Assembly (NCBI GenBank): GCA_002383485.1
Contig: DFYY01000004.1
Location: 1-64,000, forward strand
Reading direction: 5' to 3'
Source: Bacteroidales bacterium UBA4070
GTDB lineage: Bacteria > Bacteroidota > Bacteroidia > Bacteroidales > VadinHA17
DNA: 64,000 nucleotides
Shown here: in pieces, positions 15,904 to 25,800 of the stretch
Layout of the letters: the number at the start of each line of letters is the position of its first letter
Numbering within the stretch: position 1 is the first letter of the stretch
Position numbers and translations under genes: made by a program
The notes under the pieces: generated by a model
Told to the model about the DNA's origin: nothing
The model's input: the letters and a program-made list of their open reading frames with translations, nothing else
The model's database searches: none

Positions 15904-18435
15904 ATGAAGAAATGGATCCTGTATATTATTTCCGTATTACTGTCGTTGAGCGCCTACGGGCAGAGCTGTTCAATTCTCTCTAAGGCTAACAACATCACTC
16001 CGGATAAGCTCTGTTCACCGGTTACCGCCACCTGGACCGTCAGCTATACCGGGGTCAACGATGACGGTTACCCGGTTAGCATCAGGTATGACTGGAACAA
16101 CGGGCACATTGAAACGATTCCAGCAGTTGAGACCTCTCCGGGAGTGTTTGAGGCAACCTCAATAAACACATATACCTCAGCCGGCAGCATTTGCAACTAT
16201 CATCCTCAGGCCACCCTGGTGGTCAACGGTGTTCTCTGCACCTCATCCTCGCAGGAACAGATTGTGACTGTCTGGGATGACGATGATCACAACGGCGGTC
16301 ACATGCATATCAATCCGGAAATATACCCGATCTGCTTCGGCAACAGTGCCAATGTACGGTTTCAGGACCTGACGCAGTTCAACTGCGTGCCCCCCCAGGA
16401 GATGGATAATCCGAACGTAAACACAAGGTGGATTCAGTGGATTTACGGGACAGACAACACCATGACCGGGATTCCTCTGACAATTGACGGGCACAGCAGG
16501 ACTTTCCCATACATTGACAACGTCATTACGCTTACCGGTCCCGTGACCGGATCAGGAGTATGGTCTGACGTGATCTTCGTGGCTGATGACAAGCTTATCG
16601 GCCAGTATTTTGAGGTGACTCTCCGGAACTGGAACTACTGCAATCCCTATGATGATCCAAACATCCCGGGACCTCCGCATGACCGTGATAACGGTGACTA
16701 TCCGCCGGTGGAAACCACTGCCAGGATAATTATAGTTCCATACCCCGATGCAACAATAACCCCGGTTGACCCGATGTGCGCGAACGCATCACCGGTAACA
16801 TTGTCGGCGGCTGAACCGGGTGGCACATGGACCGGAAGCGGGGTGAGCGGCAATATCTTCGATCCTTCCCTGGCCGGCCCCGGGAGCCATACGGTAAGTT
16901 ACAGTGTAACCAATGGCGACGGCTGCAGCGATAATGACCAGACGGTTATCACCGTTTATCCGGTCCCTGATGCTACAATTATCACTGCGGGAATTGTCTG
17001 TTCAACTGATCCGGCAATAGAACTCCAGGCAAATGATCCGGGAGGGGTATGGTCCGGCACAGGTGTTTCGGGGAATATCTTCTACCCGGCCATTGCCGGC
17101 TCGGGCAATCATCTGATAAACTACTCCATCACTGATGCCAACGGTTGTACCGATACTGATTCCACGATAGTCACCGTAGCCACTCCTGATGCTACAATCA
17201 CCCCAGTTGATACCCTCTGCGAAGACAGTCCTTCAGTGGTGCTGACCGCGCATGATCTGGGCGGTTTATGGTCAGGTCCCGGAGTGGTGGGCAACCAGTT
17301 CATGCCGGCTCTTGCCGGGGTGGGGAATCATATTGTCAGGTATGATATCCTGAACACGGATTGTGCAGCATGGGATACCGTGGTCATTACTATCATGCCG
17401 CTGCCTTCCATAATTATTGATGATCCGGGAACACTTTTCCTGAATGGTTCCCCGGTAAGCCTCACAGCCTGGCCCACCGGCGGAACGTGGTCAGGACCCG
17501 GCCTCACCGGCAATCTTTTTGACCCTTCCGGGGCCGGCCTCGGCACACATTTGCTTACTTATTCCATTCCTCCTGAAAGCTGGGGTTGTGCAGCGCAGCG
17601 TGACGTTTATGTCACCGTGATAATGCCTCCGATGCCTGTTGCTGATTTTGAGGGTGCAACAACAGGGTGTGCCCCGCTGACGGTGCAGTTCATAAACAAG
17701 AGCAAGCACGGCGAGAGCTATACATGGGACTTCGGAGACAAACAATATTCGTCAGAAAAGGATCCTGTTCACACCTATTTTGTTCCAGGGACCTACCTGG
17801 TTAAACTTACTGTCCACAACATCGCGGGTGAGTCGGTCCGTAACGGTGTTATAACCGTGTATCAGAATCCATCGGCCATCTTTGACACCTATCCCACCCA
17901 CGTGGTTAACAATGAGCAGATCGTCATTTTCTACAGCTATTCATATTTCGCGGAATCATGGCTCTGGAAATTCGGTGACGGGGAGACCTCCACCGAGGAG
18001 AACCCGTATCACAAATATGAATCACCAGGATCATATACGGTATCACTTGTAGTATTGACTCATGAAGGCTGCGTTGATTCTGCTGTCATGAAGACACCTG
18101 TAGTGGTGGAATGGAAGAGCGGCACCATTAAGTATCCTAATGCCTTTAAATGGAACGGAACCGGCTCCACGGGCGGAGAGTGGACTGAGGGAGTTCATCC
18201 CTCCATGGACCAGGTCTTCAGGCCGTTTTTCGAGAATGTAATGGAATACAGGCTCCAGATATTCAACAGGTGGGGCGTTCTGATCTTTGAAAGTTATGAC
18301 CTCAATAAGGGTTGGGACGGCTATTTCGGTGACGGTAACCTGGCGCTCCAGGGTGTATACGTCTGGAAGGCCACCGGCAGGTATGCCGACGGAGAGTATT
18401 TTGACCAGGTGGGGGATGTGACCTTTTTACATTAG
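15904..18435 (+). CDS. PKD-repeat surface protein with gliding-associated T9SS C-terminal domain
   Basis: 843 residues from the ATG at 15904, chosen because it directly begins a signal peptide (MKKWILYIISVLLSLSAYGQ); an earlier in-frame ATG at 15865 would bury it. After an N-terminal part come four diverged repeats of about 72 residues rich in Gly, Pro and Trp (each with a GGxWSGxGVxGNxFxP-type core), then two PKD domains (TWDFGDKQYSSEKDPVHTY and WLWKFGDGETSTEENPYHKY) and a C-terminal gliding motility-associated type B sorting domain (LQIFNRWGVLIFES, GVYVWKATGRY). It should be exported by Sec and moved across the outer membrane by T9SS to act as an adhesin or surface protein. Ligand unknown. 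It converges on the next gene with a 3-nt gap. Confidence 0.88.
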   Translation: MKKWILYIISVLLSLSAYGQSCSILSKANNITPDKLCSPVTATWTVSYTGVNDDGYPVSIRYDWNNGHIETIPAVETSPGVFEATSINTYTSAGSICNYHPQATLVVNGVLCTSSSQEQIVTVWDDDDHNGGHMHINPEIYPICFGNSANVRFQDLTQFNCVPPQEMDNPNVNTRWIQWIYGTDNTMTGIPLTIDGHSRTFPYIDNVITLTGPVTGSGVWSDVIFVADDKLIGQYFEVTLRNWNYCNPYDDPNIPGPPHDRDNGDYPPVETTARIIIVPYPDATITPVDPMCANASPVTLSAAEPGGTWTGSGVSGNIFDPSLAGPGSHTVSYSVTNGDGCSDNDQTVITVYPVPDATIITAGIVCSTDPAIELQANDPGGVWSGTGVSGNIFYPAIAGSGNHLINYSITDANGCTDTDSTIVTVATPDATITPVDTLCEDSPSVVLTAHDLGGLWSGPGVVGNQFMPALAGVGNHIVRYDILNTDCAAWDTVVITIMPLPSIIIDDPGTLFLNGSPVSLTAWPTGGTWSGPGLTGNLFDPSGAGLGTHLLTYSIPPESWGCAAQRDVYVTVIMPPMPVADFEGATTGCAPLTVQFINKSKHGESYTWDFGDKQYSSEKDPVHTYFVPGTYLVKLTVHNIAGESVRNGVITVYQNPSAIFDTYPTHVVNNEQIVIFYSYSYFAESWLWKFGDGETSTEENPYHKYESPGSYTVSLVVLTHEGCVDSAVMKTPVVVEWKSGTIKYPNAFKWNGTGSTGGEWTEGVHPSMDQVFRPFFENVMEYRLQIFNRWGVLIFESYDLNKGWDGYFGDGNLALQGVYVWKATGRYADGEYFDQVGDVTFLH
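16747..17634 (+). repeat. Four tandem protein repeats of about 72-74 codons
   Basis: Units start at about 16747, 16969, 17188 and 17409. Each opens with a DATITPVD-like or equivalent strand, has a central GGxWSGxGVxGNxFxP motif and an AGxGxHxxxY strand, and closes with a TVITV-like strand. The DNA has diverged, so these are old duplications, not recent slippage. They lie inside the PKD surface protein gene. Confidence 0.75.
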
Positions 18436-18438
18436 AAA

Positions 18439-21390
18439 TCAGCTGATACCCCTGCCGGGTTTCATTATCACCCCCAGCTTCTTCTTCCCGTCTATCATAA
18501 CAGTGAGCGGCTGAGGAAATCTGACATGCCTGAGTAACTCATCCTCAGATACCGTCTCAGCTTCAGCAAGAAAATCATAATCTATAAAACCATCGCCAGT
18601 AGAGGGGTTGATATTGAAATATCCGACCCTGAAAGCGGTGAGATTCTGAAAGAAATGAGTGCCCTGGCTGGGATCGATATGGTAGTTTTCAAGTCCTGAT
18701 TCAACAATCACCCTTGCACCCGAGATCTGCTGCCATTTGATAGGTATGCCCCTCCACACGTCGGTTGAGCCCCACCTGCCCGGACCGATAAGAATGTAAT
18801 TGATATCCGCATCAATGAACCTTTCGTTAATGGTTTCAATTCTTTCAGCTATCTCACGGTTTTTTGAGGCATCAAAGTTTTCTGTCCGGACGTATACAAT
18901 GTCATGCAGATCTTCAATTGTACCGTTACCCAGTGCCAGGCCCGTGAATACAACCGTATCAGCATGAGGGATGTTTTCGAGCCTGAACCTGATTGTTTCG
19001 TAATTTTCCACGATTGGCCTGATCTGCAAGAGATTGAAAGCCACCGGTTTTTTGGAGGAAATGTCAATGTTCGCGGCAAACTCAATTTCAACAGGATTGT
19101 TAAGCTGTTGCTGCCCGATTTCAAGGACTCTCTTTAGGATGCCTGTCAGCGGGAAGAGGTCATATTTGAGTATATGTGCAAAAGTTATAACCTTCCTGCC
19201 GCCCTCAACCATTTCGTCCCGCAGAATATCATCCTGGTAATCGTATGTTGAGGCTGCAAATTTAAGTGTTCCATCACCCTGGGCATCACTGATATTCAGT
19301 TTCAGCAGGTTAACCGAGTCGTCAGTGCTCGGGATGAAGCTCGACGGATCAAGATCAAGAGAGTAGAATTCGTGCTGTGTTTCCTGCAGAGCCATCCTGG
19401 TGTCAGACAGCTGGATGATCTTTCCCGGATATTCCGGGGAGAATCGTAGTGACACCCCTCCGTCAACTATATATTTACCCAGTCCGAATGCAAGGGTAAC
19501 AAATCCATCTTCATATTTTTCGGGCTCAATGGGATAGAAATTGACTGATCTTGCCACGCCTGACAAGGTTGGATAAAAGCGGTTGCCATATTGTTGTCCG
19601 CACACCTCCTGGAGGACGATACCCATCTTTTCTTCCTCGATCTGGTTTGCCGTAGCATTCATATAGTTTTTGCTTCCCCTGTAGAATACGGAGGCATAGA
19701 CACTTTTTATTGCTACACTGAGGAGTTCAAGCATGACAATTTCGTTTTCGGCCTTCGGGATCATGTAGGTTGAGTATACACCGGCAAATGGCTGAAAATG
19801 AGAATCTTCAAGCAGACTGGAAGAGCGAATTGCCACCGGTCCGCTTATGATTGAGATAAAAACCAGCAGATCTTTGTGAATTCTGAAGGGAAGCCTGGCT
19901 TTCAGGAATGCATCGAGGATCTCCCTGTCACTGCCTTCAGACAGTCCAATGCCGTACAGGTTATTTTCATCCATAAACTGGTCAAAGACATCAGTGGTAA
20001 GGACAATGGTACGGGGAATTGATATCAGTGTATTTTCAAAGCTATCAGACAGCTGTTTTTGTTTGATTATGTGATCAAGAAATGCCAGCCCGCGTGCTTT
20101 GCCGCCCATTGAGCCTTCTCCTATGCGGGTGAAGGTCAGGTACTCGTCAAAGTGTTCACGGTAAAAATCGGCAATCACTCCGTGGCCTTTGCTTCTTCTG
20201 AAATTGGCAATGGTATCGAAGATGAATCTCCGGGCCTGGTCCAGGCTTGAGAAATCATCAAGGCTGATCTCTTTCAGCAGTTCGGCCAGGGAAAAGAGCG
20301 CCCGGGTATAGAGCCATTTGGAAAGTTGATTTCTGGACAGATGATACCGCAGGGAATCATCAGGTATTTCAAACAGCTTTCGTTGCAGGGTCTGCAGGTC
20401 TGGTATGCGTATTATCTCAGCCCCGCTTGCAGGATCCGTGAAGATAAAATCGCCGAAGGAGAAGTGCTGTTTCAGCAGGTTCTCCATCTCTTCGGCGAGG
20501 GTGACGGAGTTGCTGTCGAGGAACGCATTGCCGAATTCACGGGCTTTATGTTTATTTTCAGAGTCGGATGAATGAACTATTATCGGAATGTTTGGATCAT
20601 AATCCCTTATCAGTCTGAATAGCTCCGTGAATGTTCCACTCTTCCTGTTTTCATTGCGGTACTGGTCTGCATCACTGATCACTCCGAGCAGGTGGGTCTT
20701 GTGTTTTTCAAACAATCCCACTGCCTCGTCGTACCCGGTGGCAAGAATGATTTTTGGTCTGCCTCTCATCTGCATCATCTTCTGATGTTCATTGAGGCCC
20801 TCGATCATATGTTCCCTTGACTGTTCGAGAATAATTTTATAAAGGTGACGCAGGAAGAGAGATGCCAGCCTGACGGAGCTTTCAATGAGCAGTATTGTCT
20901 GCACCCCTTCAACCCTGGTATCCTCATCGATATTGAGTTTATCCTCCACAAGACTGATTATTGGCAGCAGTACATTGGTGCTCCCCAGCCAGTTGAAGAC
21001 ATAGTCAATACATTCCAGTTCTTTGCTGCCAAGTCTTATTGACATCTCCCTTGAGACGGGAGCAAGAATTACGATAGGTATTCCGGGCCAGTTTTTTTTA
21101 ATGGACACAGAGAGGTCAAGCGGATCTATATCACAGATACTCAGCATATTCACAACAAGGTCTATATTTTTTCTGCTGAGTGCCGTCATTGCGTCGGCAG
21201 CTGAAGTGACGTGGATGAACTGCGGAGGGTAACGGAGATTGAACGAGACGTAATCATTGAATACTTTCTCGTCAATCTTTCCGTCTTCCTCCATAATAAA
21301 GGCATCGTACCTGCTGCAAATCAGCAGGACATACCTGACTCTCCTCTGCATCAAAAGCTCGAAGGAAGTCTCTCTGAATATATTTTTCAC
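18439..21390 (-). CDS. Receiver-like x2 plus PEP-synthase-type ATP-grasp protein (short paralog)
   Basis: 983 residues, no signal peptide. Domains: receiver-like 1 (about 18-150, acceptor aspartate lost), receiver-like 2 (about 163-310, acceptor D240 in GVISDADQ), a conserved linker with YHLSRNQLSKWLYTRAL (349-365), then a PPDK_N/PEP-synthase ATP-grasp domain (about 420-805) with GSMGGKARGLAFL (K431), PVAIRSSSLLEDS (R522) and LLQIRP at its end. In PEP synthase and pyruvate phosphate dikinase this is followed by a phosphohistidine swivel domain and a PEP/pyruvate TIM barrel; here both are replaced by a roughly 170-residue domain with YILIGPGRWGS and GTHFFQNLTAF. It therefore cannot run the standard pyruvate-PEP reaction alone. 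It starts 3 nt after gdhA, so is probably cotranscribed with it. Function unknown. Confidence 0.85.
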   Translation of the reverse strand: MKNIFRETSFELLMQRRVRYVLLICSRYDAFIMEEDGKIDEKVFNDYVSFNLRYPPQFIHVTSAADAMTALSRKNIDLVVNMLSICDIDPLDLSVSIKKNWPGIPIVILAPVSREMSIRLGSKELECIDYVFNWLGSTNVLLPIISLVEDKLNIDEDTRVEGVQTILLIESSVRLASLFLRHLYKIILEQSREHMIEGLNEHQKMMQMRGRPKIILATGYDEAVGLFEKHKTHLLGVISDADQYRNENRKSGTFTELFRLIRDYDPNIPIIVHSSDSENKHKAREFGNAFLDSNSVTLAEEMENLLKQHFSFGDFIFTDPASGAEIIRIPDLQTLQRKLFEIPDDSLRYHLSRNQLSKWLYTRALFSLAELLKEISLDDFSSLDQARRFIFDTIANFRRSKGHGVIADFYREHFDEYLTFTRIGEGSMGGKARGLAFLDHIIKQKQLSDSFENTLISIPRTIVLTTDVFDQFMDENNLYGIGLSEGSDREILDAFLKARLPFRIHKDLLVFISIISGPVAIRSSSLLEDSHFQPFAGVYSTYMIPKAENEIVMLELLSVAIKSVYASVFYRGSKNYMNATANQIEEEKMGIVLQEVCGQQYGNRFYPTLSGVARSVNFYPIEPEKYEDGFVTLAFGLGKYIVDGGVSLRFSPEYPGKIIQLSDTRMALQETQHEFYSLDLDPSSFIPSTDDSVNLLKLNISDAQGDGTLKFAASTYDYQDDILRDEMVEGGRKVITFAHILKYDLFPLTGILKRVLEIGQQQLNNPVEIEFAANIDISSKKPVAFNLLQIRPIVENYETIRFRLENIPHADTVVFTGLALGNGTIEDLHDIVYVRTENFDASKNREIAERIETINERFIDADINYILIGPGRWGSTDVWRGIPIKWQQISGARVIVESGLENYHIDPSQGTHFFQNLTAFRVGYFNINPSTGDGFIDYDFLAEAETVSEDELLRHVRFPQPLTVMIDGKKKLGVIMKPGRGIS

Positions 21391-21393
21391 GGT

Positions 21394-22737
21394 CTACACG
21401 ACTCCCTGGGCCAGCATGGCCTCGGCCACCTTGACGAATCCTCCGATATTGGCTCCGTCGACATAATTGATGAACCCGTCTTTCCGGGTTCCGTATTTCA
21501 CGCAGGTTGCGTGGATTTCTTTCATGATTCTGTGAAGGCGGGTGTCAACCTCTTCACGTGACCACGAAAGGCGCATTGAGTTTTGGGTCATCTCGAGGCC
21601 TGATGTAGCCACTCCCCCGGCGTTGGCTGCCTTGCCCGGACCGAAAAGAATTTTATGATGCAGGAAGATGTTGACTGCATCCGGTGTGGACGGCATATTG
21701 GCTCCCTCGGAGACTACAAAGCAGCCATTTTTAACAAGCATCTCCGCATCAGCTCCAGATATCTCATTCTGTGTTGCGGAAGGCAGTGCCACCTGGCATG
21801 GCACATCCCACGGCGTGGATTTACCCTCGACATATTTACAGCCGTATTTCTCTGCATACTCTTTGATGCGTCCTCGCTTAACGTTCTTGAGGTACTTGAC
21901 AAAGGCAAGCTTCTCCTCATTGATACCGTCGGGATCATGGATATATCCGTTGGAATCTGACATTGTGACTACTTTAGCTCCCATCTGGATCGCCTTTTCA
22001 GTCGCGAACTGTGCCACATTTCCTGAACCTGATACGGCACAGATCTTACCCTTCAGGCTGTCGCCCCTGGTATTGAGCATCTCCTCTGCGAAATAGACCT
22101 GGCCGTAGCCGGTAGCCTCGAGCCTGATAAGGCTGCCACCCCATTCGAGACCCTTCCCCGTCAGTACGCCGGTGAATTCATTCCTGAGTCTTTTGTACTG
22201 TCCGAAAAGGTAGCCTATCTCTCTGCCTCCCACGCCAATGTCTCCGGCAGGCACGTCAGTGTCAGCACCCACATGCCGGAAGAGTTCACTCATGAACGAC
22301 TGGCAGAAGCGCATAACCTCATTGTCACTCTTCTCTTTCGGGTCAAAGTCTGAGCCGCCTTTACCTCCACCCATTGGGAGAGTGGTAAGACTGTTCTTGA
22401 GCACCTGCTCAAAGGCAAGAAATTTCAGTATACCCAGGTTCACTGTCGGATGAAATCTCAGCCCGCCCTTATAAGGTCCGATTGCACTGTTCATCTCTAT
22501 CCGGTAACCTTTGTTAATCTGGATTTCACCCTTATCATCGACCCAGGGCACCCTGAAGATTATTATCCTTTCCGGCTCGGCCATCCTCTCCAGGATTTTT
22601 GCGGACCTGTACTTCGGGTTTTCCAGTATAAAAGGCATCAGTGACTCGGTCACTTCTTTCACAGCCTGGTGAAACTCGATTTCACCGGGATTTTTGGCGA
22701 TAATTTTCGCCATGAATTCTTCAACAGGATTTGACAT
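21394..22737 (-). CDS. gdhA: Hexameric NADP-type glutamate dehydrogenase
   Basis: 447 residues, the usual size of the small hexameric class. It catalyses 2-oxoglutarate + ammonia + NAD(P)H to glutamate. The substrate-domain signature is clear: GPYKGGLRFHPTVN, LPMGGGKGGSDFDPKEKSD (catalytic lysine in GGGKGG) and DVPAGDIGVGGREIGYLFG. The Rossmann domain has VSGSGNVAQFATEKA, and NAGGVATSGLEMTQN near the end is typical. Cofactor preference (NADPH likely for this subclass) is family inference. The stop lies 3 nt before the ATG of the receiver/ATP-grasp protein, which implies an operon with gdhA first. The 153-nt region upstream is divergent with the long ATP-grasp paralog; I found no perfect -7 box there. 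Confidence 0.95.
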   Translation of the reverse strand: MSNPVEEFMAKIIAKNPGEIEFHQAVKEVTESLMPFILENPKYRSAKILERMAEPERIIIFRVPWVDDKGEIQINKGYRIEMNSAIGPYKGGLRFHPTVNLGILKFLAFEQVLKNSLTTLPMGGGKGGSDFDPKEKSDNEVMRFCQSFMSELFRHVGADTDVPAGDIGVGGREIGYLFGQYKRLRNEFTGVLTGKGLEWGGSLIRLEATGYGQVYFAEEMLNTRGDSLKGKICAVSGSGNVAQFATEKAIQMGAKVVTMSDSNGYIHDPDGINEEKLAFVKYLKNVKRGRIKEYAEKYGCKYVEGKSTPWDVPCQVALPSATQNEISGADAEMLVKNGCFVVSEGANMPSTPDAVNIFLHHKILFGPGKAANAGGVATSGLEMTQNSMRLSWSREEVDTRLHRIMKEIHATCVKYGTRKDGFINYVDGANIGGFVKVAEAMLAQGVV

Positions 22738-22890
22738 AGCAGCAGGGGTTTTAGGATTGGTTGTTTTTTAAAAATTATCATTAAATTTCAGTAATTCATA
22801 TTTAACCGCAAAATTTATTGAGAGTTTTTTTGAATTTCATTCTAAATTGCAATACTCTGAACAGCCTGGCAGAGAAGAATTGACCCGGAG

Positions 22891-25800
22891 ATGGAAGATT
22901 TATCGAATTTGCAGAAGGAGATGCAGAAGCTTCTGGCCGAAAAGATACAGAGCCAGAAAGGGCTTTCGATAATCTATGCCATCAATAAAATCATCAGTAA
23001 GAAGCACCCGCCGGGAGAGACACTCTCTGAAATAATCAGGGAGATACCCAAAGCCTGGCAGTTTTCCGAGTATGCCTATGCCCGGATTAAATATGACGGT
23101 CACGAATACCGGCCGCCCAATTTCCGTGAGACACGGTGGATACAGAAGCAGATTTTTGAGACGTGGGATAAGAAATGGGGAGCTATAGACGTCTTTTACA
23201 CGAAACAGTTTCCGAAAGCCGATGAAGGGCCCTTTCTCCATGAGGAAAGGCAGTTGCTCGAAAATATAGCAACTATTATCAGCAACTACCTGAATTCACT
23301 TCAGGCACCGGATATGCCTGAAGGAGACGATCAGGATGAGACACTTACTCCCGAACGAACAAGGAAGATAGGGGAAGAGAAGAATATTGACGACGCTCTG
23401 TTCCAGATATCCAGGAATATGCCAAAATCGTGGCAGTTCCCCGACTATGCTGTTGCCCGGATTGTCTATGACGGGAGAGAATATCTCAGTTCGGACAAGG
23501 ATTACAGTGATTATGAGTGGACACTGAAGGAGGAATTCAGAACCATTGATCAGAAATCAGGCACTATAGAGTTTTTTTATCTCAGGGGATTTCCCGCAGC
23601 TTATTGGGAAACACACCAGGATTCGGAGGAGGAACTTCTCGGGAACATGGCCAACCTGATAACCGGGTTTCTGAACATAATCAAGGGAAATGAGATTAAG
23701 CAGCTGACTGACAGGGAAGGCAGAGAAGTCGGTGAATCCAAAGCTGACAGCCGCATATTCTCGTGTATTAATGAAATATCGAAGAGTCTCAGAAACGGTC
23801 ATTCAACGGAGACAACGCTCGCGGAGGTCACTGAGCTTATTCCCCCGGCTTTCCGGTATCCGGACCAGATTGAATGCCGTATCACTTATGACAATGTTCA
23901 TTACTCATCTCCAGGTTACAGGGATTCTCCTCACTCACTCGAGGCTGCTTTAAAAACCATCACACCCAAAAGCGGATCGGTCAGGATCATCTTTACAGGT
24001 GATGAATCAAAGACCGGACCGGAACCGTTCCTGGAAGAGGAAAAACAGTTTGCCGAGACCCTGGCACTGCTTATCTCGGGGTTCATTAACCTGATGCACG
24101 GCATTGATTCTGTCACAGCAACACAGGAGGGGCTTAAGGAGATCATTTACGAAAAGACCGAACGGCTCAAGGAACTCTCGTGCATTAATCAGACAGCCTC
24201 TATACTACAGTCCGAAAAGTCGGTGGAGAATGCTCTTAAGCGAATAGTCTACATATTACCTGATGCCTGGCAATATCCTGAACATACGGTTGCACGCATC
24301 AACTTTGACGGCAAGGAATACATGTCGCCCGGCTTCATCGTTACAAAATGGAGACAAAGGCAGCCATTCCTTACAATAGATGACAGGTTTGGTGAGGTTG
24401 AGATCTATTACAGGAAGGAGTATCCGGACATGGATGAGGGACCCTTCATGAAGGAGGAGCGGGATCTGATAAATAATATTGCAACCCTGATCTGCAATTT
24501 CCTGAACACCCTTCAGGGTGAGGTTGCCATAAAGAAATACCGGTCAGAGGAGGAACTCAAGCAGAAGTACGAAGCGGCCAGGGACTTCCTGCTGAACAAA
24601 AGGAAACTGTTGCAGAATTTTCTGGATAAGAACAACTATGACCGTGATATTTTCCATGACCTGATGAAATTCAAAGTCAGGGAGATACTTATAATCTCAA
24701 ACCTTTATGATGCTTACAGCCTGGAGCGCGAAGGCAAATTCTCAGATTATATTCTGGGAGTCTATTACCAGCTGAACCTCACATCAATACCCCGTATCAC
24801 GGGAGTATCTTCCTTTGAAGAGGCCTTTGAGAAGCTGTACACCAGGCACTTTGACCTCATTATCATCATGACAGGGGTTGACCGCAAGGCACCCATGGAG
24901 ATAGCTTCCAGGATTAAAGCTCTTTACAAATATATTCCCATCTACCTCTTACTGAACAACAACCAGTTTGTAGGTTATTTCCAGAGTGAGCAGAAAAAGA
25001 CAAATCTAATTGATAATGTCTTCGTCTGGAACGGTGATTCCAGGATCTTTTTTGCCATGGTAAAGCAGCTTGAAGATTTTGTCAATGCTGACAATGACAC
25101 AAAAGTGGGCTACAGCCGCATAATCCTGCTTGTTGAAGATTCGGCAAAGTATTATTCACGGTACATCCCGCTTCTTTATCATTGTGTCATGGAGCAGACA
25201 CGACGCATTATAGAGGATGTCAGCACAATGGATGAGCTCTATAAGGTGCTGAGACTGAGGGTGAGGCCCAAGATTCTCATGGCATCAAATTACGAGGAGG
25301 CTCTGCAGATATTTGATAAGTACAAGGAGTTTTTCCTCTGCCTGATAACCGACATCAAGTTTGAGAAGAATTTAAAGTTCGATGAAAAGGCAGGCTTTGA
25401 ACTGGTAAGGTATGTAAAGTCAGAGATACCTGACCTCCCCACTATCATCCAGTCGTCAGACCGGAACAATGAACAGATGGCCAAAGATCTCAACTGTGTT
25501 TTTATTTACAAGAACTCTGACACTCTTGCCCAGGATATCAGGAATTTCATCAGTTTTAACCTGGGATTCGGTGATTTTATCTATCAGGACGAGACCGGCA
25601 AGACTATCGGCACGGCTAAGAATATGAATGAGTTCGAGCAGCAGCTGCAGTCTATTCCCACTGAGACGTTGCTGTATCATGCGAGCCGAAACCACTTTTC
25701 ACTCTGGCTTACTGCCAGGGGTGAGATACAACTTGCCAGGGAGATAGCTCCCAAGAAGATCAGCGACTTCACTGATCCGGAAGCTCTTCGTGATTACCTG

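Noticed and set aside
22738..22890. Promoters in the gdhA divergent region
   Set aside because: Near matches such as TAAATTGC exist but none fits the -7 consensus with acceptable spacing, so no site was annotated.
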